NCBI RefSeq assembly: GCF_905147365.1
Contig: NC_056428.1
Coordinates: 25,202,001 to 25,266,000, forward strand
DNA from: Aricia agestis
Lineage: Eukaryota; Arthropoda; Insecta; Lepidoptera; Lycaenidae
Direction: 5' to 3'
DNA length: 64,000 nt
Below, piece after piece: positions 37,144 to 60,955 of the stretch (within the stretch, counting starts at the first letter, position 1; the number at the start of each line of letters is the position of its first letter). Both the position numbers and the translations under genes were made by a program. The notes under the pieces are model-generated. The model saw nothing but the letters and a program-made list of their open reading frames with translations. It was not told the origin of the DNA and searched no databases.

Positions 37144-37351
37144 GTATGTCGTAATTGTTCTCAAAATTTTGTTAAGCTGTTCAAGTGGTAAATTTAAAAA
37201 TTTCCAATCACTTTTCAAGTTTTTAGGGAAGTTTTTAGGGAACTAGGAAAATAAGGCAGTATATGGCAAGATTTACTTGGTATAACAAATTCACCAAAAT
37301 AAAAATATTACTTGTATAAAATTATTATGCATTACAATAACATTGATTATT

Positions 37352-47651
<10,300 letters not shown>

Positions 47652-47917
47652 CTGGAATAAAGGCAATTGTACGTAGAGAATATCGTCACTGCCTCACTAT
47701 ACTATCATCAGAGGCAGCGAGTCCCACATACACGTAATAGGATTTCTCATCCTCCGCGAGAACAACAGTTCTGCTAAAAAAATTTACTTAGTCGTCTAGT
47801 CGCACCTAAAAATTTTAGTTGTGTTTTTTTTTAAATTTTGGTCGTGCGACATGCCACTAGTAAATTGGACCTTCATGGTCATCAGGAATCAAACTATTAA
47901 TTTTATTAGCAGTTATC

Positions 47918-48360
47918 TGGGAGCACGGCAGTGCTCCAGCCAAGCTTTTTAGCAAAGGCACGGCCGTACCAAACTTTTCTCGAAGCGGTTCACGGCTTTT
48001 TCACACCCCCTTTATCTTCGATGTTAACAAAGCTAAGGATTTAGAATTTCGGTGACTAGGAGTAAGTATTAAAACTAGCTTAACCTCCAAATTACATAAC
48101 ATTTCGATAAATAGTTTAATAGTTACGGATGATCAATGTTACTACATTTTGTCACTCACTGACTGACAGATCATCAAAATTTTAAGGTACTTCTAGCAGA
48201 CTTAGAACCTTGAAATTTGGCATCAAGGTAGGTAATTATCCACAATGAAAGGAAAAAATTATGAAACTGGCCAAGTGCGAGTCTGACTGGCGTACATAGG
48301 GTTCCGTACCGTAAATTTGTATGGGAGCCCCCCTTAAATCATAAGTTTATGTATTTTTTA
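47918..48360 (+). repeat. Dispersed repeat R-A, copy 2
   Basis: Matches 815-1260. It lies between the first visible transporter exon and the foldback element, followed to about 48700 by a GTCY-type repeat with GGACGGACGACAGACAGACA. Confidence 0.7.
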
Positions 48361-49162
48361 TTACTTTCTATTAAAGTTGAAATACAATTATAGTATTTTT
48401 TGAAATTTTCAAAAACCTTACTTTTACCATTATGGATATAGTGCAAAAAAGGGCAAAAAAACGTGTTTGTTGTATAAGACCCCCCATTAATCATTTATTT
48501 TATTTTAGTTGGTCTAATAGCTTTTATAGCGACAACAAAAGTACATAATTTGTAAAAAATTAAAATATCTAGGTATTGCGGTTCTCGAGATCTAGCCTCG
48601 TGAGTCGTGACACACGGACGGACGACAGACAGACAGCGAAGCCTAGACTCATTAGGAATAGGCTCCCGTTTTCATCCTTTGGGCAAGGAAACCTAAAAAA
48701 TGAAAAGTATAATATAACTTTATTAAATAAAAGAAAAGATTTTTATGTTTGTGGCTTTGCAGGAACATTAAAAATGAGTTTCGATTTCATAATAATTATT
48801 ATACGTACAAAAGGAAAAAAAGTTTTAACAAAGTTAACAATGAAACTATGATAATCAAATTCGATTAAAATATAAATAAAATCAGAACTGCGAATTACGA
48901 TGTCCACTCCATACTCGCTCGACAGATGGTGTAGCACTCCCTTTATATCGCGGTATCGCTTGTTTGCGGAGTACAATTATTATGGTTTAAAAAAATCCGG
49001 AGTAGGTAGTAATACTTTATGTCTATGGTAATACTCAATCGAAAGTAACATCGGTGCATGAATAACCTCCTGAAAGTTCAAAAGTTAGTGGGCTACCGGC
49101 TATCGCCATAGAATTTGTACTTTGTAGAAGTACCTACCTGTTATTATCAATTAATTTTACGA

Positions 49163-49171
49163 CCTAGAATA
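49163..49171. repeat. 9-bp target-site duplication, left copy (CCTAGAATA)
   Basis: Identical to 61322-61330 and directly abutting the inverted terminus at 49172. Confidence 0.85.
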
Positions 49172-49536
49172 ACCTATGTGAAGTTAGCAACCGAGTTCAA
49201 GGTAAATGATTTTTATATATGTCATTCGATTGTACCCGGAGTGTACCCGATTGTACCGCAATTAAAATCGTTTGTACCTCAATAGGGTAGAAATGGGGGG
49301 GGTGGTAAAATTTGCTTAGCAACCGACATAAAGATACCGGAATTTTAATGATGCCATCTGGAAGAGTATCGTTTGTACCGGATTGTACCCGTTTTTAAAG
49401 TTAATTTTTTTTTTTGATTTTACGAAAAAAAAACAAAAAAAAATTTTTTCCCTAAAAATAAGGCTTTGTACGGAGTAGAAGGAAAGAAAGTATATAAAGC
49501 AGTTCAAATGTGTAAAAGAAGTTATTTTTTGAGGTA
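49172..49536 (+). repeat. Foldback element left terminal inverted repeat (non-array part)
   Basis: A reverse-complement match to 60955-61321 with only scattered differences, mostly in homopolymer lengths. The outer 220 bases contain six TGTACC motifs (49231, 49242, 49252, 49273, 49373, 49384), the same motif that recurs twice, in opposite orientations, in each array unit. Such iterated subterminal motifs often are transposase-binding sites; that role is inferred. Confidence 0.85.
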
Positions 49537-52297
49537 GATTCGTTCGGTCTTGACGAATTTTCCAATATCTTACTATAAAAGTCGGAGTTATATTTTGCAG
49601 TTTTTTTGTCGTTTGTACCTCGCCAAAACAGAAAGATTATAAAAGAAGATACTATTCACTTTAAATTCACACAAAATTTTTTGAGACAACAACGACAGAA
49701 ATTCGATCGGTCTTGACGAATTATCGAATATCTTACTATAAAACTCGGAGTCAAATTTTGCAACTTTTGTCGTTTGTACCTCGCCAAAACAGAAAAATTA
49801 TTAAAGAAGATACTATTCACTTCATATTTACACAAAAAAATTTGAGGTACAAACGATTTTTCATATAGTAACAACGTCAGAGATTCGATCGGTCTTGACG
49901 AATTTTCGAATATCTTACTATAAAACTCGGAGTCAAATTTTGCAAATTTTATCGTTTGTACCTCGCCAAAACCGAAAGATTATAAAAGAAGATACTATTC
50001 ACTTCATATTTACACAAAAAAATTTGAGGTACAAACGATTTTTCATATAGTAACAACGTCAGAGATTCGATCGGTCTTGACGAATTTTCGAATATCTTAC
50101 TATAAAACTCGGAGTCATATTTTGCAACTTTTATCGTTTGTACCTCGCCAAAACCGAAAGATTATAAAAGAAGATACTATTCACTTCATATTTAAACAAA
50201 AAAATTTGAGGTACAAACGATTTTTCATATAGTAACAACGTCAGAGATTCGATCGGTCTTGAAGAATTTTCGAATATCTTACTTTAAAACTCGGAGTCAA
50301 ATTTTGCAACTTTTATCGTTTGTACCTCGCCAAAACCGAAAGATTACAAAAGGAGATATTATTCACTTCATATATACACAAAAAAATTTGAGGTACAAAC
50401 GATTTTTCATATAGTAACAACGTCAGAGATTCGATCGGTCTTGACGAATTTTCGAATATCTTACTATAAAACTCGGAGTCAAATTTTGCAACTTTTATCG
50501 TTTGTACCTCGCCAAAGCCGAAAGATTATAAAAGAAGATACTATTCACTTCATATTTACACAAAAAAATTTGAGGTACAAACGATTTTTCATATAGTAAC
50601 AACGTCAGAGATTCGATCGGTCGTGACGAATTTTCGAATATCTTACTATAAAACTCGGAGTCAAATTTTGCAACTTTTATCGTTTGTACCTCGCCAAAAC
50701 CGAAAGGTTATAAAAGAAGATATTATTCACTTCAAACTTATATAAAAATTTTTGAGGTGCAAACGATTTTACATATAGTAACAACGTCAGAGATTCGATC
50801 GGTCGTGACGAATTTTCGAATATCTTACTATAAAACTCGGAGTCATATTTTGCAACTTTTATCGTTTGTACCTCGCCAAAACCGAAAGATTATAAAAGAA
50901 GATACAATTCACTTCATATTTACATAAAAAAATTAGAGGTACAAACGATTTTTCATATAGTAACAACGTCAGAGATTCGATCGGTCTTGACGAATTTTCG
51001 AATATCTTACTATAAAACTCGGAGTCAAATTTTGCAACTTTTGTCGTTTGTACCTCGCCAAAACCAAAAGATTATAAAAGAAAATACCATTCACTTCATA
51101 TTTACACAAAAAAATTTGAGGTACAAACGATTTTTCATATAGTAACAACGTCAGAGATTCGATCGGTCTTGACGAATTTTCCAATATCTTACTATAAAAC
51201 TAAGAGTTAAATTTTGCAACTTCTATCGTTTGTACCTCGCAAAAACCGAAAGATTATAAAAGAATATTATATTCACTTCATATTTACACAAAAAAATTTG
51301 AGGTACAAACGATTTTTCATATAGTAACAACGTCAGAGATTCGATCGGTCGTGACGAATTTTCGAATATCTTACTATAAAACTCGGAGTCAAATTTTGCA
51401 ACTTTTATCGTTTGTACCTCGCCAAAACCGAAAGATTATAAAAGAAGATACTATTCACTTCATATTTAAACAAAAAAATTTGAGGTACAAACGATTTTTC
51501 ATATAGTAACAACGTCAGAGATTCGATCGGTCTTGACGAATTTTCGAATATCTTACTATAAAACTCGGAGTCATATTTTGCAACTTTTATCGTTTGTACC
51601 TCGCCAAAACTGAAAGGTTATAAAAGAAGATATTATTCACTTCATATTTACATAAAAAAATTACAGGTACAAACGATTTTTCATATAGTAACAACGTCAG
51701 AGATTCGATCGGTCTTGACGAATTTTCGAATATCTTACTATAAAACTCGGAGTCAAATTTTGCAACTTTTATCGTTTGTACCTCGCCAAAGCCGAAAGAT
51801 TATAAAAGAAGATACTATTCACTTCATATTTACACAAAAAAATTTGAGGTACAAACGATTTTTCATATAGTAACAACGTCAGAGATTCGATCGGTCGTGA
51901 CGAATTTTCGAATATCTTACTATAAAACTCGGAGTCAAATTTTGCAACTTTTATCGTTTGTACCTCGCCAAAACCGAAAGGTTATAAAAGAAGATATTAT
52001 TCACTTCATACTTATATAAAAATTTTTGAGGTGCAAACGATTTTACATATAGTAACAACGTCAGAGATTCGATCGGTCGTGACGAATTTTCGAATATCTT
52101 ACTATAAAACTCGGAGTCATATTTTGCAACTTTTATCGTTTGTACCTCGCCAAAACCGAAAGATTATAAAAGAAGATACTATTCACTTCATATTTACACA
52201 AAAAAATTTGAGGTACAAACGATTTTTCATATAGTAACAAAGTCAGAGATTCGATCGGTCTTGACGAATTTTCGAATATCTTACTATAAAACTCGGA
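49537..52297 (+). repeat. 182-bp satellite array, left arm, about 15 units
   Basis: The landmark GATTCGATCGGTC recurs at 49882, 50064, 50246 and 50428, spacing 182 bp, and continues to 52.25 kb. Each unit carries ATCGTTTGTACCTC and, about 75 bp later, its inverse GAGGTACAAACGAT, so every unit is itself an imperfect hairpin. Units differ by a few substitutions. Confidence 0.93.
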
Positions 52298-52446
52298 GAG
52301 AAGTGAATACTATTCACTTCTCTCCGAGTTTTATAGTAAGATATTCGAAGAAGATATTCGAGTTTTATAGTAAGAATATCTTACTATAAAACTCGGAGAG
52401 AAGTGAATACTATTCACTTCTCTCCGAGTTTTATAGTAAGATATTC
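52271..52446. repeat. Nested palindromic centre of the foldback element
   Basis: An odd-length palindrome of 79 bp is centred on 52310 (52271-52349) and a second of 73 bp on 52410 (52374-52446). Both are built from the same array segment, with a partial third copy between them (52350-52373). This is where array orientation flips. Confidence 0.9.
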
Positions 52447-55400
52447 GAAAATTCGTCAAGACCGATCGAATCTCTGACTTTGTTACTATATGAAAAATCG
52501 TTTGTACCTCAAATTTTTTTGTGTAAATATGAAGTGAATAGTATCTTCTTTTATAATCTTTCGGTTTTGGCGAGGTACAAACGATAAAAGTTGCAAAATA
52601 TGACTACGAGTTTTATAGTAAGATATTCGAAAATTCGTCACGACCGATCGAATCTCTGACGTTGTTACTATATGTAAAATCGTTTGTACCTCAAATTTTT
52701 TTGTGTAAATATGAAGTGAATAGTATCTTCTTTTATAATCTTTCGGTTTTGGCGAGGTACAAACGATAAAAGTTGCAAAATATGACTCCGAGTTTTATAG
52801 TAAGATATTCGAAAATTCGTCACGACCGATCGAATCTCTGACGTTGTTACTATATGTAAAATCGTTTGCACCTCAAAAATTTTTATATAATTATGAAGTG
52901 AATAATATCTTCTTTTATAACCTTTCGGTTTTGGCGAGGTACAAACGATAAAAGTTGCAAAATTTGACTCCGAGTTTTATAGTAAGATATTCGAAAATTC
53001 GTCACGACCGATCGAATCTCTGACGTTGTTACTATATGAAAAATCGTTTGTACCTCAAATTTTTTTGTGTAAATATGAAGTGAATATAATATTCTTTTAT
53101 AATCTTTCGGTTTTTGCGAGGTACAAACGATAGAAGTTGCAAAATTTAACTCTTAGTTTTATAGTAAGATATTGGAAAATTCGTCAAGACCGATCGAATC
53201 TCTGACGTTGTTACTATATGAAAAATCGTTTGTACCTCAAATTTTTTTGTGTAAATATGAAGTGAATGGTATTTTCTTTTATAATCTTTCGGTTTTGGCG
53301 AGGTACAAACGATAGAAGTTGCAAAATTTAACTCTTAGTTTTATAGTAAGATATTGGAAAATTCGTCAAGACCGATCGAATCTCTGACGTTGTTACTATA
53401 TGAAAAATTGTTTGTACCTCAAATTTTTTTGTGTAAATATGAAGTGAATGGTATTTTCTTTTATAATCTTTCGGTTTTGGCGAGGTACAAACGACAAAAG
53501 TTGCAAAATTTGACTCCGAGTTTTATAGTAAGATATTCGAAAATTCTTCAAGACCGATCGAATCTCTGACGTTGTTACTATATGAAAAATCGTTTGTACC
53601 TCAAATTTTTTTGTTTAAATATGAAGTGAATAGTATCTTCTTTTATAATCTTTCGGTATTGGCGAGGTACAAACGATAAAAGTTGCAAAATTTGACTCCG
53701 AGTTTTATAGTAAGATATTCGAAAATTCGTCACGACCGATCGAATCTCTGACGTTGTTACTATATGAAAAATCGTTTGTACCTCAAATTTTTTTGTGTAA
53801 ATATGAAGTGAATATAATATTCTTTTATAATCTTTCGGTTTTTGCGAGGTACAAACGATAGAAGTTGCAAAATTTAACTCTTAGTTTTATAGTAAGATAT
53901 TGGAAAATTCGTCAAGACCGATCGAATCTCTGACGTTGTTACTATATGAAAAATCGTTTGTACCTCAAATTTTTTAGTGTAAATATGAAGTGAATAGTAT
54001 CTTCTTTTATAATCTTTCGGTTTTGGCGAGGTACAAACGATAAAATTTGCAAAATTTGACTCCGAGTTTTATAGTAAGATATTCGAAAATTCGTCAAGAC
54101 CGATCGAATCTCTGACGTTGTTACTATATGAAAAATCGTTTGTACCTCAAATTTTTTTGTTTAAATATGAAGTGAATAGTATCTTCTTTTATAATCTTTC
54201 GGTTTTGGCGAGGTACAAACGATAAAAGTTGCAAAATATGACTCCGAGTTTTATAGTAAGATATTCGAAAATTCGTCACGACCGATCGAATCTCTGACGT
54301 TGTTACTATATGTAAAATCGTTTGCACCTCAAAAATTTTTATATAAGTATGAAGTGAGTAATATCTTCTTTTATAACCTTTCGGTTTTGGCGAGGTACAA
54401 ACGATAAAAGTTGCAAAATTTGAATGAAAAATCGTTTGTACCTCAAATTTTTTTGTTTAAATATGAAGTGAATAGTATCTTCTTTTATAATCTTTCGGTA
54501 TTGGCGAGGCACAAACGATAAAAGTTGCAAAATTTGACTCCGAGTTTTATAGTAAGATATTCGAAAATTCGTCACGACCGATCGAATCTCTGACGTTGTT
54601 ACTATATGAAAAGTCGTTTGTACCTCAAATTTTTTTGTGTAAATATGAAGTGAATATAATATGCTTTTATAATCTTTCGGTTTTTGCGAGGTACAAACGA
54701 TAGAAGTTGCAAAATTTAACTCTTAGTTTTATAGTAAGATATTGGAAAATTCGTCAAGACCGATCGAATCTCTGACGTTGTTACTATATGAAAAATCGTT
54801 TGTACCTCAAATTTTTTAGTGTAAATATGAAGTGAATAGTATCTTCTTTTATAATCTTTCGGTTTTGGCGAGGTACAAACGATAAAATTTGCAAAATTTG
54901 ACTCCGAGTTTTATAGTAAGATATTCGAAAATTCGTCAAGACCGATCGAATCTCTGACGTTGTTACTATATGAAAAATCGTTTGTACCTCAAATTTTTTT
55001 GTTTAAATATGAAGTGAATAGTATCTTCTTTTATAATCTTTCGGTTTTGGCGAGGTACAAACGATAAAAGTTGCAAAATATGACTCCGAGTTTTATAGTA
55101 AGATATTCGAAAATTCGTCACGACCGATCGAATCTCTGACGTTGTTACTATATGAAAAATCGTTTGTACCTCAAATTTTTTTGTGTAAATATGAAGTGAA
55201 TGGTATTTTCTTTTATAATCTTTCGGTTTTGGCGAGGTACAAACGATAGAAGTTGCAAAATTTAACTCTTAGTTTTATAGTAAGATATTGGAAAATTCGT
55301 CAAGACCGATCGAATCTCTGACGTTGTTACTATATGAAAAATTGTTTGTACCTCAAATTTTTTTGTGTAAATATGAAGTGAATGGTATTTTCTTTTATAA

Positions 55401-58400
55401 TCTTTCGGTTTTGGCGAGGTACAAACGACAAAAGTTGCAAAATTTGACTCCGAGTTTTATAGTAAGATATTCGAAAATTCTTCAAGACCGATCGAATCTC
55501 TGACGTTGTTACTATATGAAAAATCGTTTGTACCTCAAATTTTTTTGTTTAAATATGAAGTGAATAGTATCTTCTTTTATAATCTTTCGGTATTGGCGAG
55601 GTACAAACGATAAAAGTTGCAAAATTTGACTCCGAGTTTTATAGTAAGATATTCGAAAATTCGTCACGACCGATCGAATCTCTGACGTTGTTACTATATG
55701 AAAAATCGTTTGTACCTCAAATTTTTTTGTGTAAATATGAAGTGAATATAATATTCTTTTATAATCTTTCGGTTTTTGCGAGGTACAAACGATAGAAGTT
55801 GCAAAATTTAACTCTTAGTTTTATAGTAAGATATTGGAAAATTCGTCAAGACCGATCGAATCTCTGACGTTGTTACTATATGAAAAATCGTTTGTACCTC
55901 AAATTTTTTAGTGTAAATATGAAGTGAATAGTATCTTCTTTTATAATCTTTCGGTTTTGGCGAGGTACAAACGATAAAATTTGCAAAATTTGACTCCGAG
56001 TTTTATAGTAAGATATTCGAAAATTCGTCAAGACCGATCGAATCTCTGACGTTGTTACTATATGAAAAATCGTTTGTACCTCAAATTTTTTTGTTTAAAT
56101 ATGAAGTGAATAGTATCTTCTTTTATAATCTTTCGGTTTTGGCGAGGTACAAACGATAAAAGTTGCAAAATATGACTCCGAGTTTTATAGTAAGATATTC
56201 GAAAATTCGTCACGACCGATCGAATCTCTGACGTTGTTACTATATGTAAAATCGTTTGCACCTCAAAAATTTTTATATAAGTATGAAGTGAATAATATCT
56301 TCTTTTATAACCTTTCGGTTTTGGCGAGGTACAAACGATAAAAGTTGCAAAATTTGACTCCGAGTTTTATAGTAAGATATTCGAAAATTCGTCACGACCG
56401 ATCGAATCTCTGACGTTGTTACTATATGAAAAATCGTTTGTACCTCAAATTTTTTTGTGTAAATATGAAGTGAATATAATATTCTTTTATAATCTTTCGG
56501 TTTTTGCGAGGTACAAACGATAGAAGTTGCAAAATTTAACTCTTAGTTTTATAGTTAGATATTGGAAAATTCGTCAAGACCGATCGAATCTCTGACGTTG
56601 TTACTATATGAAAAATCGTTTGTACCTCAAATTTTTTTGTTTAAATATGAAGTGAATAGTATCTTCTTTTATAATCTTTCGGTATTGGCGAGGTACAAAC
56701 GATAAAAGTTGCAAAATTTGACTCCGAGTTTTATAGTAAGATATTCGAAAATTCGTCACGACCGATCGAATCTCTGACGTTGTTACTATATGAAAAATCG
56801 TTTGTACCTCAAATTTTTTTGTGTAAATATGAAGTGAATATAATATTCTTTTATAATCTTTCGGTTTTTGCGAGGTACAAACGATAGAAGTTGCAAAATT
56901 TAACTCTTAGTTTTATAGTAAGATATTGGAAAATTCGTCAAGACCGATCGAATCTCTGACGTTGTTACTATATGAAAAATCGTTTGTACCTCAAATTTTT
57001 TTGTGTAAATATGAAGTGAATGGTATTTTCTTTTATAATCTTTTGGTTTTGGCGAGGTACAAACGACAAAAGTTGCAAAATTTGACTCCGAGTTTTATAG
57101 TAAGATATTCGAAAATTCGTCAAGACCGATCGAATCTCTGACGTTGTTACTATATGAAAAATCGTTTGTAACTCTAATTTTTTTATGTAAGTATGAAGTG
57201 AATAGTATCTTCTTTTATAATCTTTCGGTTTTGGCGAGGTACAAACGATAAAAGTTGCAAAATATGACTCCGAGTTTTATAGTAAGATATTCGAAAATTC
57301 GTCACGACCGATCGAATCTCTGACGTTGTTACTATATGTAAAATCGTTTGCACCTCAAAAATTTTTATATAAGTATGAAGTGAATAATATCTTCTTTTAT
57401 AACCTTTCGGTTTTGGCGAGGTACAAACGATAAAAGTTGCAAAATTTGACTCCGAGTTTTATAGTAAGATATTCGAAAATTCGTCACGACCGATCGAATC
57501 TCTGACGTTGTTACTATATGAAAAATCGTTTGTACCTCAAATTTTTTTGTGTAAATATGAAGTGAATATAATATTCTTTTATAATCTTTCGGTTTTTGCG
57601 AGGTATAAACGATAGAAGTTGCAAAATTTAACTCTTAGTTTTATAGTAAGATATTGGAAAATTCGTCAAGACCGATCGAATCTCTGACGTTGTTACTATA
57701 TGAAAAATCGTTTGTACCTCAAATTTTTTTGTGTAAATATGAAGTGAATGGTATTTTCTTTTATAATCTTTCGGTTTTGGCGAGGTACAAACGACAAAAG
57801 TTGCAAAATTTGACTCCGAGTTTTATAGTAAGATATTCGAAAATTCGTCAAGACCGATCGAATCTCTGACGTTGTTACTATATGAAAAATCGTTTGTAAC
57901 TCTAATTTTTTTATGTAAGTATGAAGTGAATAGTATCTTCTTTTATAATCTTTCGGTTTTGGCGAGGTACAAACGATAAAAGTTGCAAAATATGACTCCG
58001 AGTTTTATAGTAAGATATTCGAAAATTCGTCACGACCGATCGAATCTCTGACGTTGTTACTATATGTAAAATCGTTTGCACCTCAAAAATTTTTATATAA
58101 GTATGAAGTGAATAATATCTTCTTTTATAACCTTTCGGTTTTGGCGAGGTACAAACGATAAAAGTTGCAAAATTTGACTCCGAGTTTTATAGTAAGATAT
58201 TCGAAAATTCGTCAAGACCGATCGAATCTCTGACGTTGTTACTATATGAAAAATCGTTTGTACCTCAAATTTTTTTGTTTAAATATGAAGTGAATAGTAT
58301 CTTCTTTTATAATCTTTCGGTTTTGGCGAGGTACAAACGATAAAAGTTGCAAAATATGACTCCGAGTTTTATAGTAAGATATTCGAAAATTCGTCACGAC

Positions 58401-60955
58401 CGATCGAATCTCTGACGTTGTTACTATATGTAAAATCGTTTGCACCTCAAAAATTTTTATATAAGTATGAAGTGAATAATATCTTCTTTTATAACCTTTC
58501 GGTTTTGGCGAGGTACAAACGATAAAAGTTGCAAAATTTGACTCCGAGTTTTATAGTAAGATATTCGAAAATTCGTCACGACCGATCGAATCTCTGACGT
58601 TGTTACTATATGAAAAATCGTTTGTACCTCAAATTTTTTTGTGTAAATATGAAGTGAATATAATATTCTTTTATAATCTTTCGGTTTTTGCGAGGTACAA
58701 ACGATAGAAGTTGCAAAATTTAACTCTTAGTTTTATAGTAAGATATTGGAAAATTCGTCAAGACCGATCGAATCTCTGACGTTGTTACTATATGAAAAAT
58801 CGTTTGTACCTCAAATTTTTTTGTTTAAATATGAAGTGAATAGTATCTTCTTTTATAATCTTTCGGTATTGGCGAGGTACAAACGATAAAAGTTGCAAAA
58901 TTTGACTCCGAGTTTTATAGTAAGATATTCGAAAATTCGTCACGACCGATCGAATCTCTGACGTTGTTACTATATGAAAAATCGTTTGTACCTCAAATTT
59001 TTTGTGTAAATATGAAGTGAATATAATATTCTTTTATAATCTTTCGGTTTTTGCGAGGTATAAACGATAGAAGTTGCAAAATTTAACTCTTAGTTTTATA
59101 GTAAGATATTGGAAAATTCGTCAAGACCGATCGAATCTCTGACGTTGTTACTATATGAAAAATCGTTTGTACCTCAAATTTTTTTGTTTATATATGAAGT
59201 GAATAGTATCTTCTTTTATAATCTTTCGGTTTTGGCGAGGTACAAACGATAAAAGTTGCAAAATATGACTCCGAGTTTTATAGTAAGATATTCGAAAATT
59301 CGTCACGACCGATCGAATCTCTGACGTTGTTACTATATGTAAAATCGTTTGCACCTCAAAAATTTTTATATAAGTATGAAGTGAATAATATCTTCTTTTA
59401 TAACCTTTCGGTTTTGGCGAGGTACAAACGATAAAAGTTGCAAAATTTGACTCCGAGTTTTATAGTAAGATATTCGAAAATTCGTCACGACCGATCGAAT
59501 CTCTGACGTTGTTACTATATGAAAAATCGTTTGTACCTCAAATTTTTTTGTGTAAATATGAAGTGAATATAATATTCTTTTATAATCTTTCGGTTTTTGC
59601 GAGGTACAAACGATAGAAGTTGCAAAATTTAACTCTTAGTTTTATAGTAAGATATTGGAAAATTCGTCAAGACCGATCGAATCTCTGACGTTGTTACTAT
59701 ATGAAAAATCGTTTGTACCTCAAATTTTTTTGTTTAAATATGAAGTGAATAGTATCTTCTTTTATAATCTTTCGGTATTGGCGAGGTACAAACGATAAAA
59801 GTTGCAAAATTTGACTCCGAGTTTTATAGTAAGATATTCGAAAATTCGTCACGACCGATCGAATCTCTGACGTTGTTACTATATGAAAAATCGTTTGTAC
59901 CTCAAATTTTTTGTGTAAATATGAAGTGAATATAATATTCTTTTATAATCTTTCGGTTTTTGCGAGGTATAAACGATAGAAGTTGCAAAATTTAACTCTT
60001 AGTTTTATAGTAAGATATTGGAAAATTCGTCAAGACCGATCGAATCTCTGACGTTGTTACTATATGAAAAATCGTTTGTACCTCAAATTTTTTTGTTTAT
60101 ATATGAAGTGAATAGTATCTTCTTTTATAATCTTTCGGTTTTGGCGAGGTACAAACGATAAAAGTTGCAAAATATGACTCCGAGATTTATAGTAAGATAT
60201 TCGAAAATTCGTCAAGACCGATCGAATCTCTGACGTTGTTACTATATGAAAAATCGTTTGTACCTCAAATTTTTTAGTGTAAATATGAAGTGAATAGTAT
60301 CTTCTTTTATAATCTTTCGGTTTTGGCGAGGTACAAAAGATAAAATTTGCAAAATTTGACTCCGAGTTTTATAGTAAGATATTCGAAAATTCGTCAAGAC
60401 CGATCGAATCTCTGACGTTGTTACTATATAAAAAATCGTTTGTACCTCAAATTTTTTTGTTTAAATATGAAGTGAATAGTATCTTCTTTTATAATCTTTC
60501 GGTTTTGGCGAGGTACAAACGATAAAAGTTGCAAAATATGACTCCGAGTTTTATAGTAAGATATTCGAAAATTCTTCAAGACCGATCGAATCTCTGACGT
60601 TGTTACTATATGAAAAATCGTTTGTACCTCAAATTTTTTTGTTTAAATATGAAGTGAATAGTATTTTCTTTTATAATCTTTCAGTTTTGGCGAGGTACAA
60701 ACGATAAAAGTTGCAAAATATGACTCCGAGATTTATAGTAAGATATTCGAAAATTCGTCAAGACCGATCGAATCTCTGACGTTGTTACTATATGAAAAAT
60801 CGATTGTACCTCAAATTTTTTAGTGTAAATATGAAGTGAATAGTATCTTCTTTTATAATCTTTCGGTTTTGGCGAGGTACAAACGATAAAATTTGCAAAA
60901 TTTGACTCCGAGTTTTATAGTAAGATATTCGAAAATTCGTCAAGACCGAACGAAT
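52441..60955 (-). repeat. 182-bp satellite array, right arm, about 47 units with higher-order repeats
   Basis: Same unit as the left arm but in the opposite orientation. Variant types alternate (for example units with ...GATAAAAGTTGC versus ...GATAGAAGTTGC and a TTAACTCTTAG tail). Blocks repeat at larger spacing: 1934 bp (53354 versus 55288; 54124 versus 56058), 728 bp or four units (56926 versus 57654) and about 909 bp or five units (58242 versus 59151). One unit is truncated by a deletion near 54422. This pattern indicates expansion by unequal exchange or replication slippage. Confidence 0.92.

Larger units (their letters stand above)
30930..37351. other. Intergenic region between gene A 5' end and gene B 3' end
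   Basis: No host exon was found. It contains the Helitron/SINE composite (31.7-32.55 kb), inverted and direct Helitron-like ends (32.55-33.45 kb), hairpin MITEs at 33.26-33.34, 33.6-33.76, 36.12-36.37 and 36.89-37.14 kb, a short complete Helitron at 35.27-35.46 kb and a low-copy G-rich repeat around 34.72-34.9 kb. About 33.78-34.35 kb and 37.15-37.35 kb show nothing recognisable. Confidence 0.5.

Noticed and set aside
48743..48976. 77-residue minus-strand ORF as the missing transporter N-terminus
   Set aside because: It lacks transmembrane helices and sugar-porter motifs and its end does not join 47651 in phase; it contains the short repeat phrase CAGATGGTGTAGCACTCC.
50969..59354. Many identical 67-71-residue ORFs in the array
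   Set aside because: They arise because units of 182 bp (not a multiple of three) run through the same frames; they are copies of non-coding repeat, end at fixed stops and show no protein-like conservation.
49537..60955. CRISPR-like reading of the regularly spaced repeats
   Set aside because: The repeat unit is 182 bp with no unique spacers, the DNA is eukaryotic with introns, and the array is bounded by inverted transposon ends.
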